Assembly: GCA_038363925.1 (NCBI GenBank)
Contig: JAQQWL010000006.1
Span: 2,274,501-2,338,500 of the forward strand
Direction: 5' to 3'
DNA length: 64,000 nt
Source: Apiospora phragmitis
Taxonomy: Eukaryota > Ascomycota > Sordariomycetes > Amphisphaeriales > Apiosporaceae
Shown here: in pieces, positions 36,041 through 49,277 of the stretch
How the letters are laid out: each line of letters starts with the position of its first letter
Position numbering within the stretch: position 1 is the stretch's first letter
Made by a program: the position numbers and the translations under genes
The notes under the pieces: generated by a model
Seen by the model: only the letters and a program-made list of their open reading frames with translations
What the model was told of the DNA's origin: nothing
Databases searched by the model: none

Positions 36041-36814
36041 AAGTGGGAGCTTGACGTTTACCTTCCTGTCAATCAAACAGGATGGGCGATGGCAAACGTG
36101 GCCATGATACCCATGAAGAAAGTCAATCGCGCACGCCGAGAAGGAAGGAAACGAATGGCACGCGATCAACATGCCGACATGTACACACGCTTCTGCTGCC
36201 AAGACGGGCTACTATGGGGGTTATAGGCTAGCCAGAAAGCTTGACTTCAATGTTCTTGGTTCTCGCTCCGTTCAGTGAGTGTGTTCAGTCCAACCTACCC
36301 GGCCTTCATAATGTCCAGTTGGTACTTCACTTTCTCCGGTTGATTATTTAACGTCGGTTCGTACATGTATTCAGTATCCACGACAGGCCCGATCGATCCA
36401 ATAGGTTCCTTTACCTCGACACGGGATGCTGTCCCACTATCTGATAGGCCGGAGTCTGCGAGCGACTATCGGGTGCGCCTGTGAAGATTAGTAGGAAGAG
36501 CAAGTTCCTGTAAGTACTTACTGGTAGAAGAGATGAGCGCAGGGTCGGAGCTGGCCTATGATATCCATCACACGGGGCTGACATCCCTTCGATCTACCTG
36601 CACGCTTATCTAAGTAAACATCTAATCCCAAATTGGGAGGTTGTTTTGTAGCATGACGATAGGCAAAGGGAGGGAATTGTTCGATCATGAGAGGGAGTAA
36701 CCTTAGGTTACTTCCATCAATCCTTCGGCCACCTAAGTTTCAGTACCATGTGACCCTTCCCCTTCCATCATTCAAGTTTACCTTGCTTCAAGTAGCAGTA
36801 GTACGCTTTCATCT

Positions 36815-36869
36815 GCATGCACCTTGCATGCACCTAGCATACACCTTGCATGCACCTAGCATGCACCTA
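36815..36869. repeat. 11-nt minisatellite, five units
   Basis: Five head-to-tail copies of an 11-mer of the form gcatgcacctw, with one internal change in the third copy (gcatacacctt). It sits about 250 bp upstream of the permease start codon, so it may lie in its promoter. Confidence 0.9.
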
Positions 36870-37120
36870 GCAAGCCGCAAGACTGCTTCTGCGGGAAACT
36901 TCCGGTCAATACAAGACATGATGCATTTTCTATTTTGATAATTGCTTCATCTCATTCTAGCTACCACCTATGGATCAAACGACCTAGTATTCACGTATTT
37001 CTCTCGTCAACGTCTTCACCAACAACCTACAACCTACAAGCACCTCCACCTAGTTTGCCTACCCTGCATTCTTATGCTCTACACCACCACTAGCTCCGCC
37101 ATTTCGCTCTGCTAGCCAAC

Positions 37121-39071
37121 ATGTTTGGCTTCAAGAAAAAGAAGGACGCAGAGCCACACCATGTCGTCGCGCTTGATGGTGCCGGCGATGCAGCTCCTCC
37201 TGTCGGCGGCAACAAGAGTTTTGGGAAGGCCATCATCCCCATCATTGCTTGCGGTGCCGGTCTGTTCTCCGACGGATACGTCAACAATGTGCGCAAATTG
37301 CCTGCAGCGCCTATTCAGTGAATGAATGCCGTAATGCTAACTTGGCTTAGGTCATTGGCTCCGTGTCGCCTATCTTCACCAAGCTGTACGGCGACGAATG
37401 GACCAATTCCAACGCCAAGCACTATGTCAGTGATATCGCCTTTGCTGGCACAGTGGTGGGTATGCTCATCTTTGGCTACACCTCCGACCACTGGTCTCGG
37501 ACGGGCTCGCTCTTGGTTTCGACTATCATCTTGATCATCTTCACTGCTCTGGCTGCTGCTTCATACTGGCATGGCGACACCATCGGCATGTTCAACATTT
37601 TGACTGCGTGGCGCTTCTTTGTGAGTTCCGGCAACGTTCTACCATCCCAAGCCTATCCAACTAACCACCATCCGTCAGGTTGGAATCGGTATCGGAGGTA
37701 AGCAGAGCCAGGAGAAACGGTAAATTATGTGACTGATTGTTTCATAGGTGAATATCCAGCAGGCAGTGTCGCCTGCGCCGAGTCGACTGGCGAGCTCAAG
37801 AGCGGCAGTCGCAATGCATGGTTCATCCTGTTTACCAACAGTATGATTGATTGGGGTAAGACATCAGCCCTTCAGTTATCACATCTACAACGGGTCGAAC
37901 AAGCGGCCTGCTGAAAGCGACGCGAATGTATTGGTGACCAGAACGCTAATCATGACGGCATTAGGCTTCGTTTTCGGTGCTTTCATACCTTGTAAGTCGA
38001 ACAATAGACAAGTGCGCAGACTCTGTTAATCTAACATGATCTAGACGTCGTAGCTGCTGCGTGCCACAACAACCATCTGGAGACCATGTGGCGAACACCT
38101 CTTGGTATCGGTGTCGTCTTCCCCCTGGTACTTTTTGTACTCCGTCTTAGGCTGAAAGAGCCCGAAGAATTCAGTCGCGAGTCCATGAAGAATACTAAAA
38201 CACCTTACTGGCTTGTTCTGAAGTATTATGGCTTCCGGCTGTTTGTAATCAGCGCTGTCTGGTTCCTCTACGACGTAAGTTTGTGCAAATAGCTCGTCTA
38301 GCTATATGATGCATCGGTTTGGCTCACTTTATATGGTCACAGTTCTCTGCCTACTCGTTCAGTCTGTACTCGAGCACAATCGTTGCCAGTATATATGGTG
38401 GCGAAGGTCCCTTCACTACCGTATTTGGATGGAACACTGTGATCATGCTGTTCTACATTCCCGGGACGATGCTGGGCGCCCCTGTGAGTGACAGGCTTGG
38501 GCCGCGATGGACCTTAATCATAGGAGTCGTAGCCCAGTCTATTGTCGGCTTCATCATGGCAGGATGTTACGCCAAGCTCGCGCAGCCCAGTCTTGTTGGG
38601 GCGTTTGCTGTCGTCTACGGCCTCTTCTTATCCTTCGGTGAACTTGGTCCTGGAAACAACATCGGTCTACTGGCTTCCAAGACGTGCGCAACCGGGGTTC
38701 GGGGACAGTACTACGGCCTCGCTGCAGCCGTGGGAAAGATTGGCGCCTTCGTTGGTACCTGGGTTTTCCCTTATATCCAGGCAGCTGGTGGTGATGATGT
38801 CACCAAGCAGAACCAGTATCCTTTCTACGTCAGTTCAAGCTTGTGCCTGTTGTCTGCGGCGCTTGTTTACTTCCTAGTCCCTGAGATTGGCCAGGATACC
38901 ATTGCCAAGGAAGATGCAGACTTCCGCGCCCACTTGGAGAGCAAAGGCTGGGACACCCGGCAGCTCGGACTGAGGGAAGGAGACTCGGCGGATACTCTGG
39001 AGAACAACATCGCCCCCATGGCAGATGGTAAGGATCAGACGTTCGCTTCCAAAGAAGCCATAGGCCATTAA
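37121..39071 (+). CDS. GIT1: GIT1-like glycerophosphodiester/phosphate permease (MFS)
   Basis: Seven exons: 37121..37288, 37351..37620, 37679..37697, 37748..37855, 37965..37991, 38045..38274 and 38343..39071. The frame closes with no correction, giving 516 residues. Two exons are only 19 and 27 nt. The first donor is GTGCGC; the others are GTRAGT-like. Features: a basic N-terminus; the first helix ending [19 protein letters not shown] (MFS motif A-like); [22 protein letters not shown], diagnostic of the GIT1/PHO84 branch; a central loop [24 protein letters not shown]; and a hydrophilic tail. Yeast Git1 imports glycerophosphoinositol and glycerophosphocholine at the plasma membrane when phosphate is short. 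Substrate choice within the GIT1/PHO84 group is inferred. It converges on the esterase gene. Confidence 0.88.
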
Positions 39072-39284
39072 GGAAATTCTTGGTCGCTACATGTGGCCTA
39101 GCACGGTCACTTCCATAACCAGGAAGCCCACGAAGGGAGAGAGCGAGTGGAATATATTCAGATGGTACTCTTATGCAGTCCGATGAACATTGAGATATAC
39201 ATTTGGAGCCGAACCACGATTGTGTGCACTTGTTTCCGCCCCATCCCCATCCTAGTTCTCTATGCGAGCTTTATCTTACTACGC

Positions 39285-40271
39285 TCAGGAAAGGAGGCCA
39301 AAGAACGTCAACATGACCTTGTCGTTGATGGCGGGCATGTGACCAAGACCCGCACCCATGTAGCCCACGACCTTGGAGCCGTCGCCGTAGAGGTATTGTG
39401 TGTAGGGCGAGGCGGGAACGTTGGCCACAGTCTTCATGTCGGGGACCTCGAGGACGTCGCTCCACTGCTTGAGGGCTTCCAGGGCGCACTGGGGCCGGAC
39501 CAGGGCGTCGGCGTTGCCGTGCCATATCATCATGCGTGGGCGCTTGCCGGTGTAGCCCGGGTACGCGTTGCGGACGAAGTTGCCCCAGTCGGCGGCCGTG
39601 TGCTGCAGGCCCTGGGCGCAGGTCTGGTTGGGGCTGAAGGGGGTGGCCGAGGGCGCGCCGGCGAAGCATGCGAAGGGGGTGCCCGACGTGGCCGAGCCGG
39701 CGGCGAAGACCTCGGGGTACGTTCCCGCGATGACGTTGGTCATCATGCCGCCCGAGGAGGAGCCGAAGACGTAGACGCGCTCCGGGTCGGCCGAGTACTT
39801 GGTCAGCGTGTAGTTGACCATCTGCACGATTCCCGTGGCGTCGCCGCCGGCGCCGTGCGTCAGCGACGCGGCGTTCTGCACGTCCCAGCAGTTGGACATG
39901 TGCGGCGTCGACGGGTAGATGAGGATGAAGCCGAGCTGGTCTGCGTACTGCACCGTCGGGCGCGTGCCGGAGAACCACTGCTGGCCGGAGCCGCCGCAGG
40001 GGTGGAGCTGTTGTTGGGGGTCAGTGAGTACGTTTTGCCTTGCTTGCTACCACTCCTTCTTCTTCTTCTTCTTCTTCTTCTTCTGCTGCTGGGAGGGACT
40101 GGGACTACTTACGGCAACGACAATGGCGGGCTTGGTGGCCAGCTTGTCGGGGACGTAGATGTACATCTGGATTTGCGACGGGTTGGTGCCGAAGCCGGTG
40201 ACGGCCTGCAGGGAGGCGGCCATGGTCGCGGTGGCCGCGAGGGCCACGGCGAAGAGGGAACGGAACAACAT
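39285..40271 (-). CDS. Secreted CE1-type carbohydrate esterase (acetyl xylan/feruloyl esterase, PHB depolymerase fold)
   Basis: Two exons, 40113..40271 and 39285..40007, total 293 residues with an intact frame. A secretion signal is clear (MLFRSLFAVALAATATMAAS). The mature protein has the oxyanion-loop motif LHPCGGSGQQW, the nucleophile elbow VFGSSSGGMM, an acidic residue near IWHGNADALV and a C-terminal GLGHMP carrying the likely catalytic His. This is the pattern of CE1 acetyl xylan esterases and single-domain feruloyl esterases that deacylate plant cell-wall xylan. There is no cellulose-binding module. The 105-nt intron contains a CTT/GAA microsatellite. It converges on GIT1 with a 213-bp gap. 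Confidence 0.9.
40056..40083. repeat. CTT/GAA trinucleotide microsatellite in an intron
   Basis: About nine CTT units lie inside the single intron of the esterase gene; on the coding strand they read GAA. The tract lies between a clear GTAAGT donor and the acceptor at 40008-40009, so length changes would not alter the protein. Confidence 0.9.
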
Positions 40272-42512
40272 CTTCTTGTTCGGTGTTTCTTACTACTTCG
40301 ACTTCTTTCTTCTGTTTCTCTCTCTTTTGCTTTTATTCCCACAGTATGCTGTTTCTGCTGTGCTGTTCCTGAGTTCTATTCCTCCTCTGCGAGGAAAGGG
40401 CTTCCCTATATATACACATAAGTATGCATTGTTGTTTGTCGACCTCCTCGTCCACAAATAGGACCCCCTTACTTGGGCCACTTCATGCTTCTTCCACGTC
40501 TACCATCCATCCCGGTAAAAACAAAACGTGGCATGCAAGCGTCAAGAATAGCTACAGGAAAGATCCGGTGTCAACAGCCGCGACCCCGTGGCGCGAATTG
40601 GCAGAGTCGCAGGCTCGGAGGGGTTGCTGGATTGGGGGACGGCGCGGAGGTCGTGGCCAGGTTACCGGGTAAATCCAATTGGCTGATATGCCTTCTCTTT
40701 TTTCTCTTGCTGGGACTACGCAGCCTCTCATAACACGATCTCTAGGCGTCTTCTTTTGTTTGCATGTCATCGAAACTTGTCCACGTTTGCTCACAGTTGG
40801 AGTAAGCAAACGAGGTTGGTTGGTCATTCTCCAACCCCCCTTTTACTGTCCTCGATTCCAGTTGAAATGGGTTAGCTCTAGGAAAGATGGCATCCGGGAG
40901 GCAGTCCAGCACTATTTTGACAACACCCCCAGCATCCCCAAACCGCGACTACCCCCTGCCTGTCAATAAATGATCACATATACCCGGAGCTCCTTCAGTA
41001 CGAACTTAGCTAAGCTAGTAGTTTCTTATCTTGGATGCATCAATCAAACTGATGTCTCTCCCTCTCCATCCCCCCCTTAATAGACATGCGCTGCCGCCAT
41101 AGTAACAAGGAGAAGCAGAAAAGGCGCCAATGGTGGTCTATACTTCCTGCATGCACCCCACATTGTGCCCCGGCATATATAGTACAATTATCCTCCCTTG
41201 GGTGTCATTGGGCTTGCAGCGTGCATACGTGCATGCTGTCAAAGTGCCGCCTGCCGTTCCCGGGCGGAGCTGTGCTGTCAAAAGCCAAATGAGATTGCCA
41301 TCGAATCGGACGCATACCACGGCTTGGGGATTTATCTCACATGCCAAGACTGCGTATAGCCCTCCCTAAATATCCCTAATCCGACACGGAGTTGGCCAGT
41401 GGTAGCAGAAGTAGCAGGAGCGCCTGGTATTACCACACAGCCTGGTTCGACCCCTCTCCCCCAATGCTAGGAGGAGAAAGTGGAAAACAATACATCCATC
41501 TCCGGACATCGCAGCCGGATGGTTGGTCGTAGTCGTCATGTCCCGGGACCGGCAGCACTGGACGGCAGCGCTTCGGGAGACCAAGCCGCTTTGTAACAGG
41601 AAAAGCTAGCCCACATAGTGAGAGAACTAACATGAGAACCGCATGAAACCGTCGATGCAATTCTCCTTTCTCGATTCAACGGACTTGTCGATCATATACC
41701 AACCCTGTCCACGGAAGCCAAAGCCGCATTCTCTCAACCCGCCTTACCCGACTTGCTTTAGTCCTTAGGGCCTAGACTGCCCGGCCTGGCCTCCCGTGTG
41801 TAAGCTACTTACATAGCCAGGCCCTTCTTGCTCGTGATACTGAAGGGCATTCATTGCTCGGGTCTATGTGATAGCGTGTATCGCGATACCCAACCCGAGA
41901 GACCGAGAGAGCGAGGTGTCTTTTTCAATGACCGGGCAACGTGATGTGCCCCTTTCACAGGCGCTCCGGCCCCAGGAGCTTTTCTTCACCGCCGCCTCCT
42001 TCCAGGGACACGGATGAAAAAGACGTCCGCTAACCAAGACCTGACAGTCTCTAACCCAGTCTCCCGATGGTGAGTCCCGAGAAGGTGATTTGGTCTCTAG
42101 CTTTTACCTTGTAAGCTTGCCACGATTCCCCTTCTCACCCTCCGTACCCTCGTTTCATCTTTTTACCTCATCGACATCTATTCACACCCTCGGGATGTCA
42201 TTGCGTCATCATCGCCGCCGCCAGATATCTCTAGACAGATGAGTTGTTGACCCAAGGGACTTGAACAGATCTGTGCCACTTTGTTCACTATTCTGCATAC
42301 GAGGCATGGCATAACGTGTCCGGGGAATCAAACAGATCCACCTCTCCGATACTTTCTAACTGTGACGTGCAATACGAGGTGTATCCAATACATTCCAACA
42401 CAACTAGGATTAACTACTACGGAAAGATGGAGAGCAATGTTCTGAACTTTCTCTATTTTTTTTGTTTAGGTCAGGGTATGTAACAATGCAGATCTATCAA
42501 TGCAAAAGTAGC
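40272..42512. other. Intergenic region
   Basis: About 2.2 kb between the esterase start and the BiP stop, both minus-strand genes. The left part should be the esterase promoter, CT-rich next to the start. The right end should be the BiP 3' UTR. No supported gene, RNA gene or transposon was seen. Confidence 0.5.
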
Positions 42513-44723
42513 TTAGAGCTCGTCGTGACCAGAGGGCTCGTCGTCCTCGCCACCGGGGGCAGAGCCACCGTACAGCTTGGAAGTGATGGGGTAAGCCACG
42601 TTCGAGAGCTTCTCCTTCTGCTCCTCGAAGTCCTCAGCAGTAGCCGAGGAAGCGTTCTCGTCGAGCCAGTCAGTGGCCTCCTTAACGGCATCCATAATCT
42701 GCAATCATGTTAGTGAAAAGTCAGCTGAGTAAGTGATGGAATTAGTGCAACTTACGGTCTCCTTATCCTCCTCGTCGATCTTGCCACCGAGACCCTCCTC
42801 GTCGTTGACCTGGTTCTTCAGGTTGAAGGCGTAGTTCTCAAGACCGTTTCGGGCTTCGATGCGCTCGCGGGTAGCCTTGTCCTCCTCGGCGTACTTCTCG
42901 GCCTCGGCAACCATGCGGTCAATCTCATCCTGGGTGAGACGGCCCTTGTCGTTGGTGATGGTAATGGATTCTTGTTTGCCAGTGCCCTTGTCGTGGGCAG
43001 AGACCTTGAGAATACCGTTGGCATCGAGCTCGAAAGAGACTTCGATCTGGGGCTGGCCACGAGGAGCCGGGGGAATGCCGGTAAGCTCGAACTTGCCCAG
43101 GATGTTGTTGTCCTTGGTCATGGACCGCTCACCCTCGAAGACCTGGATCAGGACGACGGGCTGGTTGTCGGCAGCAGTCGAGAAGATCTGGCTCTTGCGG
43201 GTAGGAATGGCAGTGTTACGGGGGATAAGCTTAGTCATGACTCCACCAGTGGTCTCGATACCAAGAGTCAATGGGTTGACATCCATCAGGACAATATCCT
43301 CAGTACCCTCCTCACCAGACAGAACACCGGCCTGAACGGCGGCGCCGAAAGCGACAGCCTCATCGGGGTTGATACCCTTACTGGCCTTTTTGCCGGCAAA
43401 GAACTCCTCAAGAAGGGTCTGCACCTTGGGGATACGGGTGGAACCACCAACCAGGACGATGTCGTCAATCTCCTCCTTCTTGAGCTTGGCGTCATCGAGA
43501 ACCTGCTTAACGGGCTTGAGAGTGCGCTTGAAGAGATCCATGTTGAGCTCCTCGAACTTGGCGCGGGTCAGGGTCTCGGAGAAGTCCTTGCCATCGAAGA
43601 AAGCCTCGATCTCAATGCGGGTGGACATCTGCGAGGACAGAGTTCGCTTGGCCTTCTCAGCCTCACGCTTGAGCTTACCCATGGCCTTGAGGTCCTTGGT
43701 GATATCGACGCTGTTCTTCTTATTGTACGACTTGGCGAAGTGGTTGATGACACGCTGGTCGAAATCCTCACCACCAAGATGGGTGTCACCAGCGGTCGCC
43801 AAAACCTCGAAGATACCATCCTCGATGGACAGCAGGGACACATCGAAGGTACCACCACCGAGATCGTAAACAATGATGTGACGCTCACCACCAGTCTTAT
43901 CAAGACCATAGGCGATAGCGGCAGCAGTGGGCTCGTTGACGATACGGAGGACATTGAGACCGGCAATGATACCGGCGTCCTTGGTAGCCTGTCGCTGGTT
44001 GTCGTTGAAGTAGGCAGGGACAGTGACGACGGCGTGGGTAACCTTCTTGCCCAAGTAGGCCTCGGCAACCTCCTTCATCTTGCCCAAAATGACGGCAGAG
44101 ACCTCCTCGGGGGTCAGCTGCTTCTTGCTGCCAGAGACGGCAACCTCGATGATGGGCTTGCCGGACTTGTTGATGACCTTGTAGGGGAAGTGCTTCAGAT
44201 CGGTCTGGACTTCCTTCTCCTCGAACTTGCGACCGATGAAACGCCTGAAGAAAGGACGTGTTAGTGTTGTCGCAGACATAGAGAGCTTCTCAACTTGAAC
44301 AGAGCGAATGCAACTTACTTGACATCATAGATGGTGTTGTACGGGTTGCCAGCAGCCTGTTGTTTGGCTGCGTCTCCGACCAGACGCTCCTCCTCGGTGA
44401 AGGCGACGTATGACGGGGTAATTCGGTTACCTTGGTCGTTGACGAGAATCTCGACCTTGCCTTTTTGCATCACACCGACACAAGAGTAGGTAGTACCAAG
44501 ATCCTGCAGAGCGAAACGAGTCAGCAGGCAGAACAGCGACGGGACTCGGGCGGAAGCCAGAAAGAGAGCGGAGGATTCGACTTACAATACCGATGACAGT
44601 TCCAAATTCCGAGGCCTCGTCAGCCCGCACCGTCTGGACAAAGGCAAGGGGAGAGAAGAGAAGGCAGATCCATGCGATCATGCCCAGGCCCAAGGCCCAC
44701 GAGCTCTGAGAGCTGCGCGACAT
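42513..44723 (-). CDS. KAR2: BiP/Kar2, ER-lumen Hsp70 chaperone
   Basis: Four exons, 44586..44723, 44319..44503, 42756..44244 and 42513..42698, give 665 residues with no frame correction. The N-terminal signal contains [20 protein letters not shown]. Hsp70 signatures follow: IDLGTTYSC across the first intron, [43 protein letters not shown] and the substrate-domain [14 protein letters not shown]. The protein ends in HDEL, the ER retrieval signal, so the product is the luminal BiP rather than a cytosolic Hsp70. It folds secretory proteins, helps import through Sec61 and keeps Ire1 inactive. The long upstream region (1.76 kb) may carry stress elements, but none was identified with confidence. 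Confidence 0.97.
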
Positions 44724-46481
44724 GGCGGGGGAATATGTGTGGGTGGTTTTCGAGCCGTCGACAAGCAGGCAAATAAATGTGTAAGTGGAGGGGGGATATG
44801 GGAAATGTAGATAGTGACCTATCAAGGCTGGAGCATGTAGAAGCTCGAGCTGACTTTGGTCGTTATGTTGCAGTCTTTTGCACCACTGGGGAGTAGTGAG
44901 AGATGGGGGAGGAAGAGTTGAACAGGTTCGCAACAGCTCTGGAGAATTCCCTTATGTAGAGATTCAAGACGGTGCTGCCCTGCAAAGTGAATACTTGTCC
45001 AGTTGTTGCCAGATTTCCAAAAGGCCAGATTTTTGGGACTAGCCAGGCTAGTGGTTGAGTGGACTAAGGGACTGGGAAGGTTAGCCAAGCACGGACCATG
45101 TGGGGACAGAAACCCTCCAAATACATATTCCGTTGGTTATCGAAGACTGTGACTGTGAAAGTGAGCCATGTTGACCAGTGAGTGGCATTGAATACATTGA
45201 ATACAATGCATTGAATGCAGTGAGCAATGAGGCTGTAATTGTGAATGCAGCATGTACTAGACTTGCAATAGAACATGCGCAAAAAACCTCCAAGTCACTC
45301 GAATGGAGAGACTCTTTGATTGCAGACAGTCGTTACATGTTGTATGTATCCCATCCAGTCACATCAGCCCTGCAAGTCTGCCATTGCTGTTGTTGCCAGC
45401 TTGCAGGGTGGTGCACAGGCACACCATGCTATTTTAACTTTTAAGCTCTTTGTGGCCACTTCTCAAGATCAATCAATCAATCTGACGAGTGGCCAGATTA
45501 GCTCAGGCACAGTCGGTCGCTTGTATTTAATCAATGTAAACAGCATCTCACCTTAGCCCATGGTATATTACACGTTGCATTTACTACTACTAGGTACATA
45601 GAAGTAAGTAGGTATTGTCTTGAGTCACAGGCAAACATGAGTACAGGCCATCACCATTTCTCCGCAGCGGTACGTATGTACATAGCACATTCTCGAAGAA
45701 GCTACATTTCCACCCGCGCCTCTGCCATGGCGGGGCTCCCCTGGGCTGGCAGGCTGGCTCCGGTAATGCATCCCCACCCCCTTCCCATCTTTCTTTGTTT
45801 GCATTTGCTGTCCTCTTTGCCCCCCTGGCGGGCTGGCAGCCTGGATGACCTACATCCACCATGTACCAATGTCAACCGTATAGGACTCACACAAAGATGA
45901 TGCATATTGACCCTAGTTAACCTACTCCGTACATGTAGCCCCGACATTACATACTAGACGGACCATCTTTGTCCGTTGCCCAAGCCTGGCCGGTTTGGCT
46001 TTCACACTGTACTTGCCCACCCGCTGACCGAGCTGAGTCGAGTGCCTACCTACCTAGGTAGTCCGTCCGTCCCGCCACTTATGAAGAGCCTTAATCTGTC
46101 CTTTTTACTTCGGACACCTTCCTATAATACCACCTGAGTGTGTCTGGATTGGTCATATTATCTAAGAACCTATCTCTGTATGTATCTGTTTGCAGCTGTT
46201 GTCGAACCGCCCCTGGGATACTTACTACTGAGCCCGAGACCCAAAGGCACTACCCATCCAAGGGACCACACTTCTAATTATAGCTGTCGTGGCTGTACTA
46301 GGTATATTCAACTCCGCCGCAGTATTGCTTGACACCAGACACGACCCAGGTGACTCTATTTCGACCACAACCTCATGCACGAATGCAAGCTGCAGAGTTA
46401 GACATTCATGACGCTATTAGCAAGAAACCGTACTTAGCAAGTGGATAGGTGAAGGCTGTGGTAAATGAGTATATCTGTTCT
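44724..46481. other. Intergenic region, BiP promoter
   Basis: 1.76 kb. Near 45180-45240 there is a cluster of short imperfect repeats built on the words attgaata and aatgcattga. No gene or RNA supported. Confidence 0.5.
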
Positions 46482-49277
46482 CTACGGAGGAAAAGACAAA
46501 TGCTCTATTTGGGAACGCCTGAGCAACACTCTATTTAAGAGCCCGGCAGCTATCGTTTCGCCGTTGCTTCTCAACACGATTCTTTGACCTGCCTCCAGGG
46601 GCATCTTGTCACTTAGCGTGACCACAACCCTTGCAATGTTTCCTGGCTTCACCACCTTGGGCTTCTTCTTGATCGTTGTGCCCTTGACCTTATCTAAGAT
46701 GGCGGGCATCTCTAAGATCTTTCCTGCCGCGTGTAACCGTCCTCGGTGAACGTCAACTTGCATTGGCATCAGAACGTCGAAGGCCAAGGCCTTGATCGTA
46801 AATGTGTCGATACAGCTGATGGGCCTTTTGAGATCGCACACAATATCGCCCACCCGAATATGGATGGGGTCGATATGGGTAAGATGAATGACAGTACTCT
46901 GGCCCGCTACTGCCCATTCAACAGGTTCCGAGTCGACCTCGAGCGATTTGACATAAGCCTTCTCGCCGCTGGGTTGTATCAAGAGTGCGTCGCCCATCTG
47001 CAGGGATCCAGCATCGACCCTCCCAGCTACGGACAAGGGGCTTTGCGTGGTCTTGAAAACCTCGGAGATCGTCATTCGGAGAGGTTTGTCTAAAGCTCGT
47101 GCCAAAGGTTGTGAGTTCTCGAGTTCTTGGATCAGAGTACCCCCCCTGTACCAATCAGCGGCTGAATCTTTCGACTTGTGTACCATGTTGTCTCCGCGAA
47201 GGCCAGACACAGGCACGAAGCTGACGTTCTTAAGTTGGAAGTTGGTTGCAACCAGGAACCCCGAGACTTGCTGTGAGATCTCGTCAAATCGCTCCTGGGA
47301 CCAGTCCACAGTATCGAGTTTGTTGACAGCAACAATGACTCGTGACACGCCCATGCTTCGTATAAGGAGAGCATGTTCTCGCGTCTGGCCTTTCAAACCT
47401 GCCTCGAAGGCGCCAGTAGAAGCATCGACAACCAGTACCGCAAAGTCCGCTTGGCTAGCACCTGCAATCATGTTGGGGATGAAGTCGCGGTGGCCCGGTG
47501 CATCCAAGATTGTGAAGATTGTTGCCTCGGTTTCGAACCTATTGGTTGCAATGTCTATTGTTACACCGCGGGACCGCTCTTCGACACGCTGATCCAGCAC
47601 CCAGGCCAGTGCAAATGAAGATTTCCCCATCGACTCTGCCTCTTTGCGATACTTCTCAATCGTCCTTTGATCGACAACTTTGAGGTCTAGTAATAAACGT
47701 CCCATCAGGGTGCTTTTGCCGGCATCCACATGTCCTGGTCTTGTCAGTGGGTGGGACTAGACAAACAAGAGAAAGGGCTACTGACCAACAACAACGAAAC
47801 TGACACTCTTCTTGGCTTTGGAGTTCTTGTATTCCTTCAATACATCGAGGTTTTTGCTCTTTGGCAGTGGTGTATCGTCAACATTCATGGCTTTCACACC
47901 CTCAGAAGCTTGATCTATCTTGGCGTCGTGGCCGCCAGTCTTCTTGGATGAACTGCTGGCAAGCTTCTTGTTACTGGCTATTCGTCCGAGTTAGTGTTTC
48001 TGTTCATCAGTCTTCCTTGTTCCCAAAAGCGAACCTTTGGCTTGTGCGGACAGTACAACATCATCTGGACTGGGGCCCGAGAAAGCATCAGATACAGATG
48101 ATGTGAAAGCCATGTATGGGAGCTGATAGGAAATTCTTGGTATATGTTTAGGGGCGGCTGGAGCAGATCCAACCAAAGTTTGTGCAAATGCAGATGGGAT
48201 GGCTGGTTCAGGGGCAGGCTCTTCATTGGGGGATTTGACTGATGGTTCAGGGGACGGCTTCGTCACCGGGGAGTTTTCCACCTGGCCCAGATCGCCAACC
48301 TTCCTCTTTCGATCCGCCAAAAGAGTCCCAAGCCCTGGCTTTCTTGACGAAGGAGTGGGGTCTGGGCTCGAAGAACCCCTGATGGAAGGGGGGTTCCTCG
48401 CCTCGTTGGCACCGAGGTCCTGACCGACCGAGAGTCGGCTCATCTGGGTCGTAGTGCCTTGCACATCTTGATCTGTATTCCCGGCCTTTTGCTCCTCAGC
48501 CTTCTTCTTACGCGCCAAAGCCAGCTGTTGCAACTTGGATGGCTTCCCGGGAGTACCTGCTCCACCAAGCAACCCGCCCCGAGGGTACAGTGGTGCGATG
48601 AAAGTAGCCTCGCGGTGCTTGGGTATATTCCCCCATGGCATATCGTTGAAGAAGGCCGCGAATGAAAAGTGCTTAGAAGATTGATAGGTTCGAGGTGCGA
48701 CTTCTCAAGAGTCAGCTTGGCCGTCCGTGATCCTCAAGGGGAGCCCAAATATGAACCTGTCACCAACCTTGAGGTGTGTGCCAACGCATTTCCTTCATAC
48801 GCGCATGCACTTGTAAGGATCTGCTCCAAGGACGACTTCGCCAGGCCAAGTATACCATAGGGCATTGATGAAGAAAACTGCGCTTTTGACTCACCTTCCC
48901 CTTGTTCTTCTGCACCGGAGCAGATTTAGCGGCCTTAGGCGCAGGCGATGCGATGTGCTTGGTGACCAGATACGCCACGGACTTGTCGATGTCGTAGAAG
49001 TAGTGCCATAAGGCCTCCTGGATTTGCGCTGTGGTCACCTTTGAGGCTTGCGGGCCGAGAGCCTCTCGCACTTGGATCGTCCCTGCTTCCATTTGCGCTG
49101 GGTACAGGTCAGCATCGAGCAGTTTGACAAGGTCTGTAATGAAGCTGTAATCTTGAAGACTATACCTTTATCTTCTGGGCTTAGCTCCTCCTCCTCCTCC
49201 CCGTAAGCCTCTTCGCCGTCATACTCGTCGAGATCATTCTCATAGTCGTAGTTCCGATACGCTTGATGGCGCGACAT
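46482..49277 (-). CDS. HBS1: HBS1 translational GTPase, ribosome rescue partner of Dom34
   Basis: Five exons: 49166..49277, 48895..49097, 48035..48671, 47786..47977 and 46482..47734. Total 798 residues in an unbroken frame. The N-terminus (MSRHQAYRNYDYENDLDEYD) and the following HBS1-type helical domain (IQEALWHYFYDIDKSVAYLV) separate it from eEF1A and eRF3. A low-complexity linker leads to the GTPase: G1 GHVDAGKST split by the last intron, G3 DAPGHRDF, G4 NKLD. The beta-barrel domains end RRSQIEHLSFPP. Hbs1 with Dom34/Pelota splits stalled ribosomes in no-go and nonstop decay. Intron 2 (48672..48894) is unusually long at 223 nt and its acceptor is my best choice rather than certain. Confidence 0.93.

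Larger units (their letters stand above)
35625..37120. other. Intergenic region with repeat copy and GIT1 promoter
   Basis: About 1.5 kb. It holds the right-hand dispersed repeat (35904-36040), an 11-nt minisatellite (36815-36869) and the upstream region of the permease gene. No intact gene. Confidence 0.5.

Noticed and set aside
39147..40421. A 424-residue plus-strand ORF opposite the esterase
   Set aside because: It is antisense to a clear CE1 esterase, crosses the intron microsatellite and has low-complexity composition.
41440..41470. ggttcgacccc word resembling a tRNA T-arm
   Set aside because: No matching acceptor, D-arm or anticodon arm could be folded around it.
42972..44264. A 430-residue plus-strand ORF opposite BiP
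   Set aside because: Long antisense frames are usual opposite strongly codon-biased Hsp70 genes; the BiP reading is certain.
48669..48860. Plus-strand ORF inside the HBS1 intron
   Set aside because: It is short, antisense to HBS1 and has no recognisable feature.
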